Shown here: in pieces, positions 45,679 to 59,586 of the stretch
Position numbering within the stretch: position 1 is the first letter of the stretch
How the letters are laid out: each line of letters starts with the position of its first letter
DNA from: Citrus sinensis
Taxonomy: Eukaryota > Streptophyta > Magnoliopsida > Sapindales > Rutaceae
Direction: 5' to 3'
NCBI RefSeq assembly: GCF_022201045.2
Contig: NC_068557.1
Location: 2,046,001 to 2,110,000 of the forward strand
Length of the DNA: 64,000 bases
Notes under the pieces: model-generated
Database searches by the model: none
The model's input: only the letters and a program-made list of their open reading frames with translations
Told to the model about the DNA's origin: nothing
Made by a program: the position numbers and the translations under genes

Positions 45679-46145
45679 TTTGCGTGGAAGGAAGTCTCTG
45701 TTACCATTTCTGTCAATGAAAAATAATGTAATCTCTTAACGAGACAATTCTGGGAAATTTCTTGTAGTAACGTTATCTTTTAATGTAATAGGCTAGTTAG
45801 TGGCAAGAATTTCATATTTCTTTTATTAAATATGAAATAAAATAAGAAATACCAAATCCGAAGAGTTTAAATGAGCATCAGCCCCCGACAAAATTTGAGA
45901 AACCTCAAATACAAAACCATAAATTTACACTCCTAAATCGTACACCTGAATTGTTAGATGTCACTATAGCCTTTAAATCAATTGTCCTCAATTTTTTTAA
46001 TTATATTCAACTGGCCCTGAATTCTGATGGCAACAAAAAACTTAAGCTTTCATAAGCAACTATGAACAATACTGACTTTTAATTTTTGAACACTGATAGT
46101 GTGTCTGAATTATTTATGATATCACCCCACTCCCCTTCTTCTCCA
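45679..46145. other. Spacer before UGT-7
   Basis: The left part matches the UGT-5 3' flank; from about 45,820 it matches 31,870-32,178 in front of UGT-6. No gene seen. Confidence 0.55.
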
Positions 46146-47593
46146 ATGGCATAAAGAAAAGAGAACGTGATAATGCTCCCATTCATGGCACAAGGCCATG
46201 TAATCCCTTTCCTAGCATTAGCCCATCACTTAGAAAGCACAAAGAACTACACCATAGCTTTTGTTAACACCCACTTAAACATCAAGAAAATCAAATCATC
46301 TCTCCCTCAAAGCTCCCCCATTCACTTTCTTGAAACTCCCTTCAATATCATAGATCATGATCTTCCTCCTTGTACTGAAAACACGGATTCTCATCCATTT
46401 GATGTTGTTAGAAAACTCCTTGAAGCTACTTTATCCTTTAAACCCCATTTCAAGAAACTCATCATTGATCTTATTGATGAACAAAATGGCCACAAACCGC
46501 TCTGTATCATCACAGATATGTTCTTCGGTTGGTGCAAAGAGATAGCACAAGAGTACGGTATTTTTCATGCTATATTTATAGAAGGTGGTGGCTTTGGCTT
46601 TGCATGTTACTACTCTTTGTGGGTAGACTTGCCTCATCGGAACACAGATTCGGATGAATTTTTGTTGCTGGATTTTCCTGAAGCTTCAACAATTCATGTC
46701 AACCAGCTGGCATGTATCTAAGAGTTGCTGATGGAAGAGATTCTATTTCAACGGTTCTACAGAAAGTGCTTCCCGAATGGACTAATGCTGATGAATTTTA
46801 GTTAACACAATAGAGAAACTTGACAAGATTGGACTAATGTATTTCAAGAGCAAATTTTGCCTACCAGCCTGTTCTTCGGTTTACAGGAAGCAAAGCTGGA
46901 GCTGGCAAAGAACACGGAATCTCCGCAGAGTTGTGTAAAAATTGGCTCGATAGAAAGCCATGCAGATCAGTTCTTTATGTGTCATTCGGTTCACAAGACA
47001 CAATAGCTGTTTCGCAAATGGTGCAATTGGCAATGGCTTTAGAGGCTAGTGGCAAGAATTTCATTTGGATTGTTAGGCCTCCGATTGGCTTTGACATAAA
47101 TTCTGAGTTTAGAGCCAACGAGTGACTGCCTTGAGGATTTGAAGAAAGAGTCAAAGGTTCAGGACAAGGCCTGGTGGTACACAAATGGGCATCTCAGGTG
47201 GAAATTTTATCTCATAAGTCAATATCTGCATTTTTGAGTCAGTGCGGATGGAACTCAATCTGCGCTTGAAGCTTTGAGTCATGGGGTGCCGATAAATGGG
47301 TGGCCATTGGCAGCAGAGCAGTTTTACAATTCTAATTTGCTTGGAGAAGAGGTTGGGGTTTGCGCGGAGGTTGCAAGAGGGATGAATTGTGCCGTTTTGA
47401 AAGAGCACATAGTGGTAAAAATTGAACTGGTAATGAATGAGACTGAGAAAGGAAAGCCAATGAGAATGAAGGATTTAGAAGTTAAGGAGATTATTGACAA
47501 TGCTTTTAGAAATGATGAAAATTTAAGGGATCTTCTGTGAAAGCCATGGATGGATTCTTGAGTGCAGCATTGATAATGAGGGATATGAAATAG
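46146..47593 (+). pseudogene. UGT-7: degenerate UGT92A1-like pseudogene (partner of UGT-6)
   Basis: The ATG at 46146 is followed by TAA at codon 3 (Gln in sisters). An open stretch then continues to a frameshift near 46,714 ('VNQLACI'). Further damage: small deletions near 46,795 and 46,866; TGA at 47123-47125 (Trp of 'EWLP') and TGA at 47132-47134 (Arg in UGT-4); a 4-bp insertion in the PSPG box near 47,256 shared with UGT-6; and a deletion near 47,524. It ends in TAG at 47591-47593. A later ATG at 46173 could start translation, but no functional enzyme is possible. Confidence 0.9.
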
Positions 47594-47749
47594 AGAGGAC
47601 CAAGGAATGAGGTTTGCTGGATGCATGTTGAGTGCTTCTTTCTTTCCTTTGGCATTTCTATATCTTTTAATGAGACATAGTTTTGGGGAAAAATCACTAG
47701 GAATCGTTGTTGTTGTTATTTTATTTTATTTTTTTTGCTGCGTGTTGTG

Positions 47750-48404
47750 TGAAGTGGTGAAAAAACTGCTCAACCTAACCTTTCAACGAACACTCCCCAA
47801 GATCCTCGATTAGAATCAACAAGATGCTTAAGAGATGATCTGAATCACTAATAAAGAATCCATGTATGAACAAGATGATGACTGATTCAGAAATGATCAA
47901 AGAATTAATCAACAATTCAAAGAGTCACAGAAGAGAGCTATTAACGTGGCTCAGTCAATTTGCATTGACCTACATCCACGAGGGTATTGATTGATTCAAG
48001 CCACATTTACACAGAGTTTTACAGAGCATATCAAGGAACAAGAAAACCGCACACGCACCAGCTATCTCTCTCTCTCTCTCTCTCCCGAATGCTCTCGAAT
48101 CCCCTGTTTTTCACACCAGATGCAGCTGTGTAGATAGCCGTTAACGAACCCAGAAAACTTTTCCAGGAGCGCACGTGTTTGTCATGTGAATTAACGGCCT
48201 CGTAACAGCTTTTCAAGTCACGTGCATTGCGTATGCTTTATTAATCTGAAAACGGCAAAGCTTCTGTTCGTTTAAGCTAGCAAATTAAATGTACATCAAA
48301 ACACAGATCTTGCTTGTCGTTTTGCCTTAGTCATAGACATACCAAAACCCAAATCACCTCTGTCGTTTTGATCTCTTTGATTTGCTTCACTAGTTTACAC
48401 AACA
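47750..48404. mobile_element. Solo LTR (655 bp)
   Basis: Begins TGAAGTGGTG and ends TTTACACAACA. Flanks are TTGTG (47745-47749) and TCGTG (48405-48409), a 5-bp duplication with one change. The block A sequence near 33,820 is the empty site. The interior has 'AACGTGGCTCAGTCAA' and 'CCTACATCCACGAGGG', a motif pair I associate with plant LTRs, and a (TC)n tract at about 48,065-48,084. No internal region remains. Confidence 0.8.
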
Positions 48405-48409
48405 TCGTG

Positions 48410-50153
48410 TGTCTTTTAGTATATCATGAAAATATTCTCACACGTTATAAAAAATGAATAAAAATGAAGCAATGCTTCTGACGCATATTGATTTTATGGT
48501 TGCTCTTAGGCACTTTGTAAAGATTTGCTTTGCTATTTTGTTACATAATGGAAATTTATCAACACTTTAATCTAATAACAGAGGTCCATATATATTAATG
48601 GTGCAGTCACCTCTGTATTTTCCTGTAGTAGCCCGTGTATTTGTGAACAATGTTTTTATTTTTATTTTTTTAATACGCCCTTGGCCACAAAATTAGGCAC
48701 TAAACTTTTCGGTGACTTATAATACTTATCAAGAATTTGAATTAATTTAGGAGTGGTGATATTTGAACCCTTCAATTTCTCTATCCAATTCTCATTTTTC
48801 TTAATTAATGTCATTTATTTTTTGAATTACCCGTATTGAAAAATAAAAAATATAATTAAAACAAAAGCAAAAAAAGTGCTAACAAATTCCACAATAGCCA
48901 CCGATCAAATTCCCCTTATTTATTTAGAATCAAATTCATCATGCTCTAATTTTCTAAATCTACATACACGAAAAGAAAAAAAATATATAAAGATGCAAAT
49001 TAGTACTGAAATTTTAGAATATCAAAGTTCAATATACAAAATAATATGAATTTTTTTTTTTTTTTTGGGTACTACAATTAACTAATTAGTTAGTTAAGTA
49101 GATATCAATGTAGTTATCTTGGAAACAACATAGCTTTTGCTTACGGGATAGACAACAGCAAGCTTCAACGACTCTAAATCGTCGTGCAAATCACAAGGTT
49201 TAAATTCTAGTCATATTCTTATTGGCTTTTACATTTACATGCAGTGATGAAATAATTAGGTTTTTTGGTCGGCAGTTGGGGGATTTGTTGATAATGTCAT
49301 CAAGCAACGACGAGTTAGCAGTTTGGTGGCTTGAGATGGTGACTATAATAGTGGAAGGTGGCTAGAGTTTATGGAATTAGCTTTATAAAAGTAATTGATA
49401 ATGAAAAATAAATAAATAAATAAAGGTGAGGGGTGGTGAAAGAAAGTGAGGAGGTGAAATATCGCCAGTCATACTTTATAATAATATAGGGCTTTCAGTA
49501 ACAATAAAGTTGGAATCGAAAGCCCACGCCCACACCCTAAATCAAACCCAGCGCCAATCACATCATTTGGGTTGGTTTTCGATGTTAGAAATCCAGCCCA
49601 TTTTAATGGTAGGCTGGACTAAGTTGAATTTGACAAAAGCGGGGTTTTAACTCTCTCGCAAAACTCTTATGAAGCCTTCCCTTCGTACTTATATCTCTTT
49701 CTTTGATAAAAGTTATAAAAAAGGATCAATAAATTACAATAAATTTTGAATTAAATTTTACTATTTAAATTGTGAACATACTATTTCAAACTAAAATACT
49801 TATTATTAGATAATTTATTTCTTCATTGATTCAAAAGTATAATGATTTTTATATATTAAAGAAAAGTTATTTATATATATGTTAGGATTCAATCATTCAA
49901 AGAGAGTTAGATCCATTATTTGTCCTTCAATATAATAGAACTATGATTATAAAAATGGGTTTTCATAAGAATATTAAAAGGGTGTGAAAACTGAAAAGTA
50001 TTACTCGCTCACAAACTCATACGACCCAAGCCCATGTATTTAATATATATATATATATATATAATGATTTTATTGATAAATTAGCATGAAAGAAAAATAA
50101 ATGCCAACTATTTATTTTGGTATAATTGGAAATTTGCATCTCTTGATTTATCA
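48410..50153. other. Right end of block B and a stray UGT 3' flank
   Basis: 48,410-49,383 matches 33,830-35,576 of block A. From about 49,490 the sequence matches instead the 3' flanks of UGT-4 (19,740 onward) and UGT-5 (30,340 onward), without a UGT gene before it. A (TA)n tract lies at about 50,043-50,063. Confidence 0.55.
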
Positions 50154-50161
50154 TTGGCACT

Positions 50162-50986
50162 TAGGGTTGGGCATAGATTGGGTTTGTGAAAATCAACCCA
50201 ATCTACTATTGAATAGATTGAGATAAATTCAACCTAACCTAATTAAATAAACAAAATCAATGGGTTGAGTAAGGTTGGATTGATCGGGTTGAAGATTAAA
50301 TCAAAATTAAAAGTTTAATAAAGAAAAAAGATGTAAAACTTAAAATGAAACTTATTAAAATTAAATATAAATCTATTATAACATGAAATTTCATTCACCA
50401 TTGAGTGTTCGATAAAGAAAGTTAAAAGATTAGCTATCTAAAAATTTCAATGATGAGCTCTTCGACTTTATTCCTGGTTCCTCGCATCTCTTTTTCAAAC
50501 TCTAAGTTTAGACCTTTTAGATAATTAATTAGCATCATTTTCAATAACAAAATGAAAGTGGTATATAATAATATAAAATAAATATTTATTAAAAAATAAA
50601 GAGAAATTGAAATCAACTTACTTTCAAAATTATACTTAAAAGATAATAAATTCACTTATATGAGAGAGAGATTTTAGTTTTGGAATTAGACTTTAGAGCA
50701 ACAAATACGAGAATGAAATAGTCTTTTCGATATAAAAATAAAAAGAGTTAAAAATTAGGTTAGTCGTTTAGGTTTTCAGGATTTTACAGTTGAGGATTAA
50801 TATGTGTGTGTATTTGCAAATGTTGAATTAGGTTAGGCAAATTCATTATAATTAACCCAACCCAACCCAATTATTAATTAAGTTCTGAAAATTGACCTAA
50901 TTAACTTATAACAATCCGCTCAACTCATCAAACTTAAATTGGGTTGGATCAAGTCTATTGGGTTAGATTAGGTTTGCCCACCCCTA
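50162..50986. mobile_element. hAT-like non-autonomous element (825 bp)
   Basis: Ends TAGGGTTGGGCA and, reversed, TAGGGGTGGGCA. Flanks TTGGCACT (50154-50161) and ATGGCGCT (50987-50994) are an 8-bp duplication with two mismatches. It interrupts sequence that is continuous in the UGT-4 3' flank near 19,970. No coding capacity seen. Confidence 0.7.
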
Positions 50987-50994
50987 ATGGCGCT

Positions 50995-52354
50995 ACCACC
51001 ATCAATGATTAAGTTTATGATAGTCGCTATAATGATATTTTTAAGTTTCAGCAGAATTGGATCACCACCATTGAATTTTTTAGTTATTTTTAAATTAATT
51101 TTTTTCCTAAGAGGATAATACACTAAAAATTATTGAGTCTAAAAGAAAGAAAGTGAACTAACTTTATTTATTTCCTTTATCGTTTATTTATACATTTAAA
51201 TCCAAGTGTTTTAAAAAATAGTTCAAATATTACTTTTCTTGAAATTTTGGTTCAATCACATGCCGTAAATTTCATTTTGTGAAGCCCAATGTTTATGGGA
51301 GATTTTTATATCTCTAACACATCCAATATATGAAAACAAAATTCATAAAAATGTACTTTTCCAAAACATATGTATTTAGATATCTATTATTGTCAATTTT
51401 TAATTATTTTTCCCATTTATTTATTTAATATTGCGTTTATGTTCGCTTAAATATTATAGGAGATATTAATATACACACAATAATATCAAATTGTTGGAGG
51501 AAATGAAATTTAAATTATTGGACAAGTGAGAGTAATTTTTTTATAATGGTATTTCTCTATTAGAATAAATAAAATTAAATAAATAAAATGGTATTTCTCT
51601 ATTAGAATAATAAACTGTTTTCGTCTATACATCAACCAAATTTGAGCTTACTACGATGCTATTGTCATATTTAAGTACATTATTTTTTGTCCGGAAGACT
51701 CTCCAAAACTAACATAGAGTCAACAAATCTACATCATATATTCCCAAAAAGATTTGCAAAATTAGTGTTAAGAAGCTACGCAGCGTGAAGTCAACTTGAA
51801 GTTATGCATGCCTCCGCTGCGAAATCAGATATTAAAAATTCTTGTTGATTACATCGATCTTGAATTCGAAGTTCAAATTGCCAACTAGTTATGAGTTGGG
51901 TCACGAACTTCATGGAGTTTGGGTTTGGGCCAAAAACCCGTCTGGCAGCCCAAATGAAATCAACATTTACATTTTTCTTTTTCAATTCCTAAATTGTGGA
52001 TAGACCTATCACCTATAGTCAATATGCGACGGCTACTAAATTAAGGCGAGGAAGGAGAATTATTTTCTTTGTTATTCTCGATTAGGTGGGTTAGCTCACA
52101 TCAAAATCAATTCATTGCTTCACAATTTTATGACGTTAGAAATTTCTATTAGAAATTGTATACTTCAATCATTTAAAAAAAGAAAAATCCTATATAGGAT
52201 TCCAATTCTATCACTTCAAAATTCCACCTAATCCCCTAACAACTACAAGTCAATTTATGCTAGCAATAGAAAAAAAATAAAAAAATAAAACCCATCTGAC
52301 AATTTATTCAAACATCAATTTCACATATAGTTACAAACTTTCTTGGCTCTTCAT
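50995..52354. other. Remainder of the stray UGT flank and the IRKI 3' region
   Basis: Homology to about 20,000-21,360 continues to about 51,890. A 43-bp unit (ATGGTATTTCTCTATTAGAA) occurs at 51,545 and 51,588. No gene seen. Confidence 0.5.
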
Positions 52355-54596
52355 TTAGGCTGCTGATTTATACCTGCAAAGAACCTTACATCTCAGAACC
52401 TTATCTTGAACATAAAACCCAGGCATCACCATGATTTTAACTCGGCTCGAACCGTGTGACTTTTGCCTATCCATCAACATATCTTCCATGTAATGTGCAT
52501 CAAAGCTTCTATTATCTTCGACCCTCAAGATTCCCAATGGTGGATTGAATGAAAATGCAAGCAAATGAAGTAACCAAATGCATTTAGCTGCAACAAAGAA
52601 AGCCTGCAGCAATTGCTCAGGCCATGGCCTAGTCCAATTCAGTGTCGTGATAATGCAACTCATTTTTTGGTCGCAGAACTTGCTAAATTCTTCACTATAG
52701 AATTTAGTCCCCTTCCTCAACACTTCATTCCAGCTTAGATTTCTTAGTGAAACAAACGACGCAAACTGTGCTTGGCGATCTTGCTGTGGATCTAAAATCT
52801 TCGGTGAGCCATTTTTCTGAAACACACAATTCTCAAAGTCCTGGTAGAGTGATTGGTTTATCATGGCTTCCAAGTGGTACAAAACAGCCTTGGAGTATTT
52901 TGAACTTAGTGACAATTTATACGGTTGAAGCAGCACATTCAAATTATCCATTAGAGTGTGGTCCGTCTCTTCAATCTGTGCAACAAGTGTCTTGCAAAAT
53001 TGCTTCACCGACAATCTTGCTTCTGAAACAATCTGCAAGAAACCTTCCACCATTGCTTCTTCACTAACCGGCATCAAACTCTCTCCATTTCCATCAATAG
53101 ACTTCCCTCTTCGGGGAAAATTCCCAAGCTTTTCATTAACTTGATGAGAGTCCTTTGCATGTGTTGCTGCTTGTCTCAAGGCTTTCTTCAGCTCTTCACA
53201 ATAAGCCTCCAAGTACTCCAGCTTTTGCCTTAGCTCCCCAAATGAAGATCTCATCTCTGAAACTTCCATTAATGCTGCGTCTCTACTCTCATTTGCTTCC
53301 ATAAGTTCCCTCTTCAATGTCTCTATTGACAATATCCCCAAGTCCTTAAAAACCTGTGAAACTTCCTCGGATTCTGTCCGGTTAGGGGAGTTTTCACTCT
53401 TGTGCTTCTTCTTTAACCGCGGAAACAACCATGACAGCACTCCCCCACGACTCTTAGGCTGCGAGTGAACCATTGAATGAGAGTCTGTCAAGGGCACAAC
53501 AATGTTAGAACTCCTGATGCTTCTAACGACATTTTCGGATTCACTTGTTATAACTGCCGGCTTGCATCTATTGCAAGAGGATACTGATTTGAAGTCCCCC
53601 AAGCTGTTTCTTCTGCTTGACTTGTAAACTTCAGTTCCTGGTGATGTTTGTAGCACAGTGATGTGGTTTGTGCAGGAACCAGTAACTGATTTTTGGTCAT
53701 CAGCTGGGCAGAAATGGGACTCGAAACTGGCCAAACCAGAAGGCAATCCTTTCTTTGAAGATAAAATTTCTTTCTTATAATCAGATAAAGTTGATTCATT
53801 GCCATTGCCTCCATCCAATGCATACTCATCCCAGGTTCCCGATGGATTCTTTGAGTGAATCTGATGATACCCGGTTACTGGTTCATCTTCATAACTCTGT
53901 CAAAAATTCCCCAAAATCTCAATATAAAATCCAACTACATGAGAAAGCTAGAACAAAATTGAAAGCATAGCATGTTAAAAAATGGCCTATATTATCCCAT
54001 CACGGTAAAAAATCAAGAAAATGCACATGAGATTAAAATTAAAATAAGTAGAAATTTAAAAGAATGAGCATGTTAGTTTATACAGAATACAATATACATT
54101 GACAAAACGAAAGGGCATATTAATATCACAACAAAACAAATTTCTGGTTTTTATTTATTCAATCGCTGCCAACTACTAAAGTACCTAAAAAATTCCTTTT
54201 GTTACAGAATCTTTTCAAAATATTAGACCACAAATGGAGTAGCAACAACAGAAAAAACATTCCGTTTCAATAAATAACATAAAGGTAATTAAAAAAGATT
54301 ACAACTTGTTTTAAAAAAATAAGAAAATAAACAAAACTTACAGGAGTGAAAACAGGGTAATCATGAGCAGAGAACTGAGAAACAGGGCGAGAAACCGGGG
54401 AAGTAGAAGAAGAATTGAATCTGTTATTAGCAGCAGGGCTATTTCCTTGCATCAGAGCTGAATGAAGGGCTCTGAGCTCCACTGCTTTAGCAATGGCAGC
54501 TTGTATTTCTTGTCTGCTAACTTCATTATTATTGTTGTTTTCGTTGCCACTGTCGTGATTTTGAAAGATTTGTGTAGCAGTAGTTGCCGCAGCCAT
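52355..54596 (-). CDS. IRKI: IRK-interacting protein-like, DUF641/GIL1 domain (two exons)
   Basis: Exon 1 is 54596-54342 (85 codons) and exon 2 is 53896-52355, with a 445-bp GT-AG intron in phase 0; the product is 598 aa. Exon 1 gives 'MAAATTATQIF...EIQAAIAKAVELRALHSALM' and ends 'YPVFTP'; exon 2 continues 'SYEDEPVTGYHQIH'. A basic patch 'LFPRLKKKHK' is near residue 243. A Glu/Lys/Leu-rich coiled coil spans about 273-333 and the DUF641/GIL1-type region about 355-598 ('VSEEAMVEGFLQIVSEARLS', 'WTRPWPEQLLQAFF', 'VMPGFYV'). Arabidopsis IRKI binds the receptor kinase IRK; GIL1 relatives act in light and gravity responses. Serving as a scaffold partner of a membrane kinase is inferred. No lesion seen. 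Confidence 0.9.
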
Positions 54597-54815
54597 GAAC
54601 AGAGCATAAAACAGAGTTGCACATAAACAAAATAATACACAACAGAGAATAGAACAAAGTATGCGACTAGATATTGTTGTAAAATTTGGGTATCCAACGG
54701 TTGGATGTGATTCGCAGAGATTAAGATGATATCCACTGTTAGAATCTTGGAGAGCCAGAAAATTGTGAGAGATGGGGAAATGAATAAGAAAATGGAAATG
54801 AAAATGAATGTGAGG

Positions 54816-54822
54816 TATATAT
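54816..54822 (-). promoter_or_regulatory. Possible TATA box of the IRKI-like gene
   Basis: ATATATA (reverse of TATATAT) about 220 bp upstream of the ATG, implying a long C/T-rich 5' UTR. Confidence 0.35.
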
Positions 54823-57800
54823 GTAAACTCCAATGAACTTTTCTTTTGTCTTTGTCTTCAAGGAATTAATAGAATGAGAGCATGTGAGTAAGAAAGAGAG
54901 AGAAGTTTCAAAATGGATTAATAGAATGACAGCATGTGAAGGAAAAGAGAGAGGGAACAATTCATGGCTTTGCCAGTTTCCTAAAATGCCCATGAATTTT
55001 TCTAAAACTAAATTTCTTGGACCACCCTAGCCTTTCAAGAAATATCGAGAGGTTTCAAAACTTTTTGATTATAAGTTGTGATATGACCGTGAATTGAATC
55101 CTAGACTTTTTGTAGTACCTAAAAAGGAAAAAGTTCTTGTAGATTGAGAGTAATGTGCATTCGGGGTTTCGAAGACTCACAAAATCTTATTAGTAAAACA
55201 AATCTTTTTACACTCACCATTAATAATAATAGAAAATGATCATTTTCAAATAGCAACAAGAAGTGATGGCGGTACCACTTAGAAACATGATTGCTCAAGT
55301 ATTATAACAAGATGGTTCCACTATAAAATCATTATTTATACCAACAGTTTTTGTTGGTGGTGTTGTTCTCATTATTGCATTGATTTGAAGTTGTTATCAT
55401 ACATGTGTAATCATCATAATTGATCATATAAGTATGCTGCCATCTGAGGGCACGCTCTAGCCCCACATTGATTAGACTATTTGTTTAGAAATAGTAAATA
55501 AACATGATATTATTTCTATTGTAAAAAGTTGTGTTCACAATCATAGTCTTCACTTGAATTTTCTTTCCTTCATTTGCATTTTCAATGGAGTCTAAGCTGT
55601 AAATCCATATGAAGAATAGACAAATGCGGATCACAAGTAAAAAGAAAACATTTGACTGGTGTTAAGCTTGACTTTAGTTTTTAACGTTGAATAACATTGT
55701 ATTAGAGTTATAATTCTATGCTATAAATTCCTTCAACTCATTCAATTTATTGACGACTTCATCTCGGTTTCAATTTCATCAAAGACATGTATTTTGATTT
55801 AAGTCAGATTTCATTGAATTCTCATTCGACATTAGAGACCTATTAGACCTAACTAAAACGCAACATTTTTCTTGAATTCTACCTAAGGTTTTGATAGCGG
55901 CTGCTTCTCAATTGCAATTTCAAAACCAAACTTTGAATTAACACTAACATAGTGCATGCTCCTGTGGAAAATTCACGCAGTTGATTTCAAAGTGGTTAAA
56001 AGCCATGCAATTGATGTTCACTGTGAAAGTTGAGCTAATTTATTGTTTAAAATTTTTCAAAATCTAATAAATAAATGGTTCACTTTTTAGTAAGCAAAGA
56101 AGAAAAGAATAGAAAAGAAAAAGTTGCTATAATTACTCCATTACATTGGACCTTTGAAGGTAGAATTTAGAGGTTCTTAGGGTAGTTTTGTCCAAAGAGA
56201 GTTGCCCCAAGGTTGCGGGCTTGCGGATTCTGCCGAAAGGAAATCAGGTGGGGGACAGACATGTCCGATAGCTTCCACATACTCACTGTCTTTCCCTTTT
56301 CTCTGAGTTGTGAATCTAGTGAGAAATAATGCCATTGTGGGGACCATAAAAATTAATCTTAGTACAATTTTTTCTTTTTTGTTTTAATTTAGCTTAACGG
56401 TTGTAACTAACATAAACTTTGACCACTTATACTGCGCTTAGTGTCAGTAACAACGCTACAGAGTTATAGACTCCGGATATGCAGAGTAAATATAAATATA
56501 GACATCCCTAAAAGCAACAGTATGTGAGTCACGAGACAGATGAATAAATAAAAATACTAGATTAAATAAAAAGAGCAAAAGAATAGCTAATTAAGATGAG
56601 ATTTAATCGGTCACAGCTGAAAGTTTTTATAAATAGAAATATTGAATAATTTGAAAGAGATTTGAACTTAAATTCTCAGGGGAGAATATGTCCATTCTCC
56701 CCTAATTAAGATTACTTTTTTTTTTTTAGTATTTTCCAAGGAACCATATGCTAATTTGAGCGATGAAATTCTTTTTATAGGTACCAAATTGACACTAGAA
56801 GTTGTGGGAGTTTGAAGATAAGGACAAAATTGTCATTTTTTGATATCGAAGGAATTTTGCTTCTTCAACAATAATCTAATCCCCTTCCATCTATACGAGC
56901 ATAGTTGAAATATCATACTTCTTATTTTCAACACAAGCTTCAACATTAATCTAATCCCCTTCCATCTATAGGAGCATAGTTGAAATATCATATTTCCTAT
57001 TAGTAATTCTAAAAAAAAAAAAAATTCACGTAGTTAGCTACTTCCAGTGACGTTAAAACTTAGATGAGAATTTCAATCCAAGCGACATTGGGGGTTAAAT
57101 GGAGATTATTGAAAGAAGTAGGGCTTTTTTGAAGTAACCAATTATGTATTAAATATTTCAACTATGTAATAGTTTTTGTTGTTTGTTTATTTCAGATGGA
57201 ATTCCAGGTAGGATTGTTGAAATGTTAATTTAGTATACGAAGTTTGCTTTTCCCCATCATCGCTTTTGTTTTTGTAAAAAAATTATTAATAATAAAAACC
57301 ATTATAATATTGAGATTAATTTTCTGATCCAACCACCCCATCAAAAAGCTTACTAAGGTTTTGTCAACCTCCACATGCAAAAAGTGCTGTTAATTTCTTG
57401 TTTAATCGATAAGATAATGACTATAATAAGTTTAAATTAAGCATAGTGATCATAGCAGGTTTGATGTTGCACAAAGTTTAGAATCTAAGCAGCTATAAGC
57501 TGTCTAGTAATTAGCCATGACTCCTGCAAAGATAAGGCTTGGAACCCAACAAAAGAATTAGGTTCCATTCTTTTGACGATTTACGAAAAAAAAAGTCAAA
57601 AAAAAAAATTTTTAGTATTCATATTGTTCGGTGAAAATTTTGTTCATACTAAATTTTATCTTATTATGATCAGATCAAAGAGATGAATCAAAATTATTAT
57701 TGAGCACTAAATGAATAGTTTGTATTTTTTGATTTTTTTTTATTCTCTCACCTAACAACTATTTATTCAGAGCTCAACAAAAAAATTAGCTCAATAATAA

Positions 57801-59030
57801 ATCTTTATTCTTGAAATATTTGTAATGTTAACAATGAAATGCAAATGATTTTCAATAAAATGCAATACTATGCTTATGATATCTGATGTTTTACTAATCA
57901 AATTAAGACCGAACTTAATGCCGTGACTCTATCATGTTGAATCTAAAACCTAGAAAGAAGAATAATTTATTTCATATTTTACTTTAACAATTTAATACAG
58001 ACCGTATTAATGGTTTAGGATAGGGCCTCACAATCATTTGTCCATTTCATTTCTTAGAATCAAAGGCTTCTTAGAGGACAGGCTTGACTCTTCATACTGC
58101 AAAAGTGATTGAGGGTGGAGCTTACACAGTATATCACATCTTGATCCTTGAGAATTTAGAACATGAAAATAAAGTATATATCTTTTCTTGTGATTGGTTA
58201 CTAATAAAAATTTTAAAACAATTAATATTTGACAAGGCGGAAACATTGAAAGTAGATTAATATAAGAAATAAAGGTTTGTGAATAATGATAAGTTTTATT
58301 GAAAAATCTAAATGAGTAAAACTATGGTTTTGAGCTCCTTTTATAATAAGTTTAGATATCCTGAATTTACTAAAATAGTTAAATTCAAAATATAATATGA
58401 TAATTAAATTCTCCTAATTAAAATAATAAAATAAAAATAAACAGCACTCAAACTTGAATTCCAAAAAAAAGATAAAAATCTTTAAAAAAAACAAGGAAAA
58501 ATAGGAAAAAAAATCCTAAAACTAGGAAATGATCAGGGAAAAAGTAGAATTTCTAGCTTGATCCTGGGGCAGAACAACACAAGTAGTTCTGAGTTAGATT
58601 TGTCTTGTCGCAAGCTTTAAAACAACATATTATACTTAAAAAGGGGATGCCTGAGGCCTGTGGCTCAAGTTATGGCCTTCAGAAGATACCCTACTTGTAA
58701 TACACAATTACCATACATCAATATCAATCATAATGTAATAATGATAATTATGAGAAAATCGAGATCTCCATGATAACAAGCTTGTTACCTCAATATTACA
58801 GCAAAAATGCAAAACCCAGTAATCATGCAATCCTTAGATGGATATTTCTCATCCTTTATGAGAAAATGATTAATTTAGATTCAGACTTGAGATTTTTATA
58901 CTATTGTAACTATCATTGATTAGATAAAAAATAATATTTAATTAAATCTTAACTATAAACCACTATAAATTTTTGCGTGATAGAAAATAATAATAAAAAA
59001 ACTCAGCTCATATCTTTAATACTTTTAGAA
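54823..59030. other. Gene-poor AT-rich DNA
   Basis: No convincing gene on either strand over 4.2 kb; short open frames have no recognisable features. One 75-bp tandem duplication (56,863-56,937 and 56,938-about 57,005, containing AATCTAATCCCCTTCCATCT). Confidence 0.55.
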
Positions 59031-59040
59031 GAATATCACC

Positions 59041-59586
59041 GGGTAAAAGCCTATTTAGTCTCTGTATTTTAAGATTAGTGTCCATTTAGTCCCCGCATTT
59101 TTAAAAATATCTCGAAACATTCATATTGTTCAAGTATTGATGCCCCTACCCTTACTTTTTATTTCTTTTGGCTTACTTTTACAATATTACCCTTTTATAA
59201 TATTTTTTGTTTGGACATTAATAAAAATAAAATAATTAAATTACCAATTTAACCCTAAAAAATAAAAAATTTATATTAATTTTTTTGCAAGCACCATTTG
59301 CACACTTGATAGTTTGCATACAATTTTTGACAATTAAAAATTAATATAATTTTATATTTTTTATTTTTAGGGTTAAATTGGTAATTTAATTATTTTCTTT
59401 TTATTAATGTCCAAACAAAAAAAATATTATAAAAGGGTAATATTGTAAAAATAAGCCAAAAAAAATAAAAAGTAACGGTAGGGGTATCAATGCTTTAACA
59501 TCAATGATATTTCGAGGTATTTTTAAAAATACGAAAACTATATAGACATTAATATTAAAATATAGGGACTAAATGAACTTTTACCC
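59041..59586. mobile_element. Long-TIR MITE (546 bp)
   Basis: Inverted repeats of about 160 bp or more begin GGGTAAAAG at both ends and approach the centre. Flanks are GAATATCACC on both sides (59031-59040, 59587-59596), a 10-bp match; the true duplication may be 9 bp. Same architecture as the elements at 5785 and 37808. No coding capacity. Confidence 0.85.

Noticed and set aside
48031-48216. 61-codon minus-strand frame
   Set aside because: Lies inside the solo LTR and includes a dinucleotide repeat (RERERERD).
54739-54993. Open frame upstream of the IRKI-like gene
   Set aside because: Low-complexity Ser/Phe/His sequence from a C/T-rich promoter; no domain and no gene structure.
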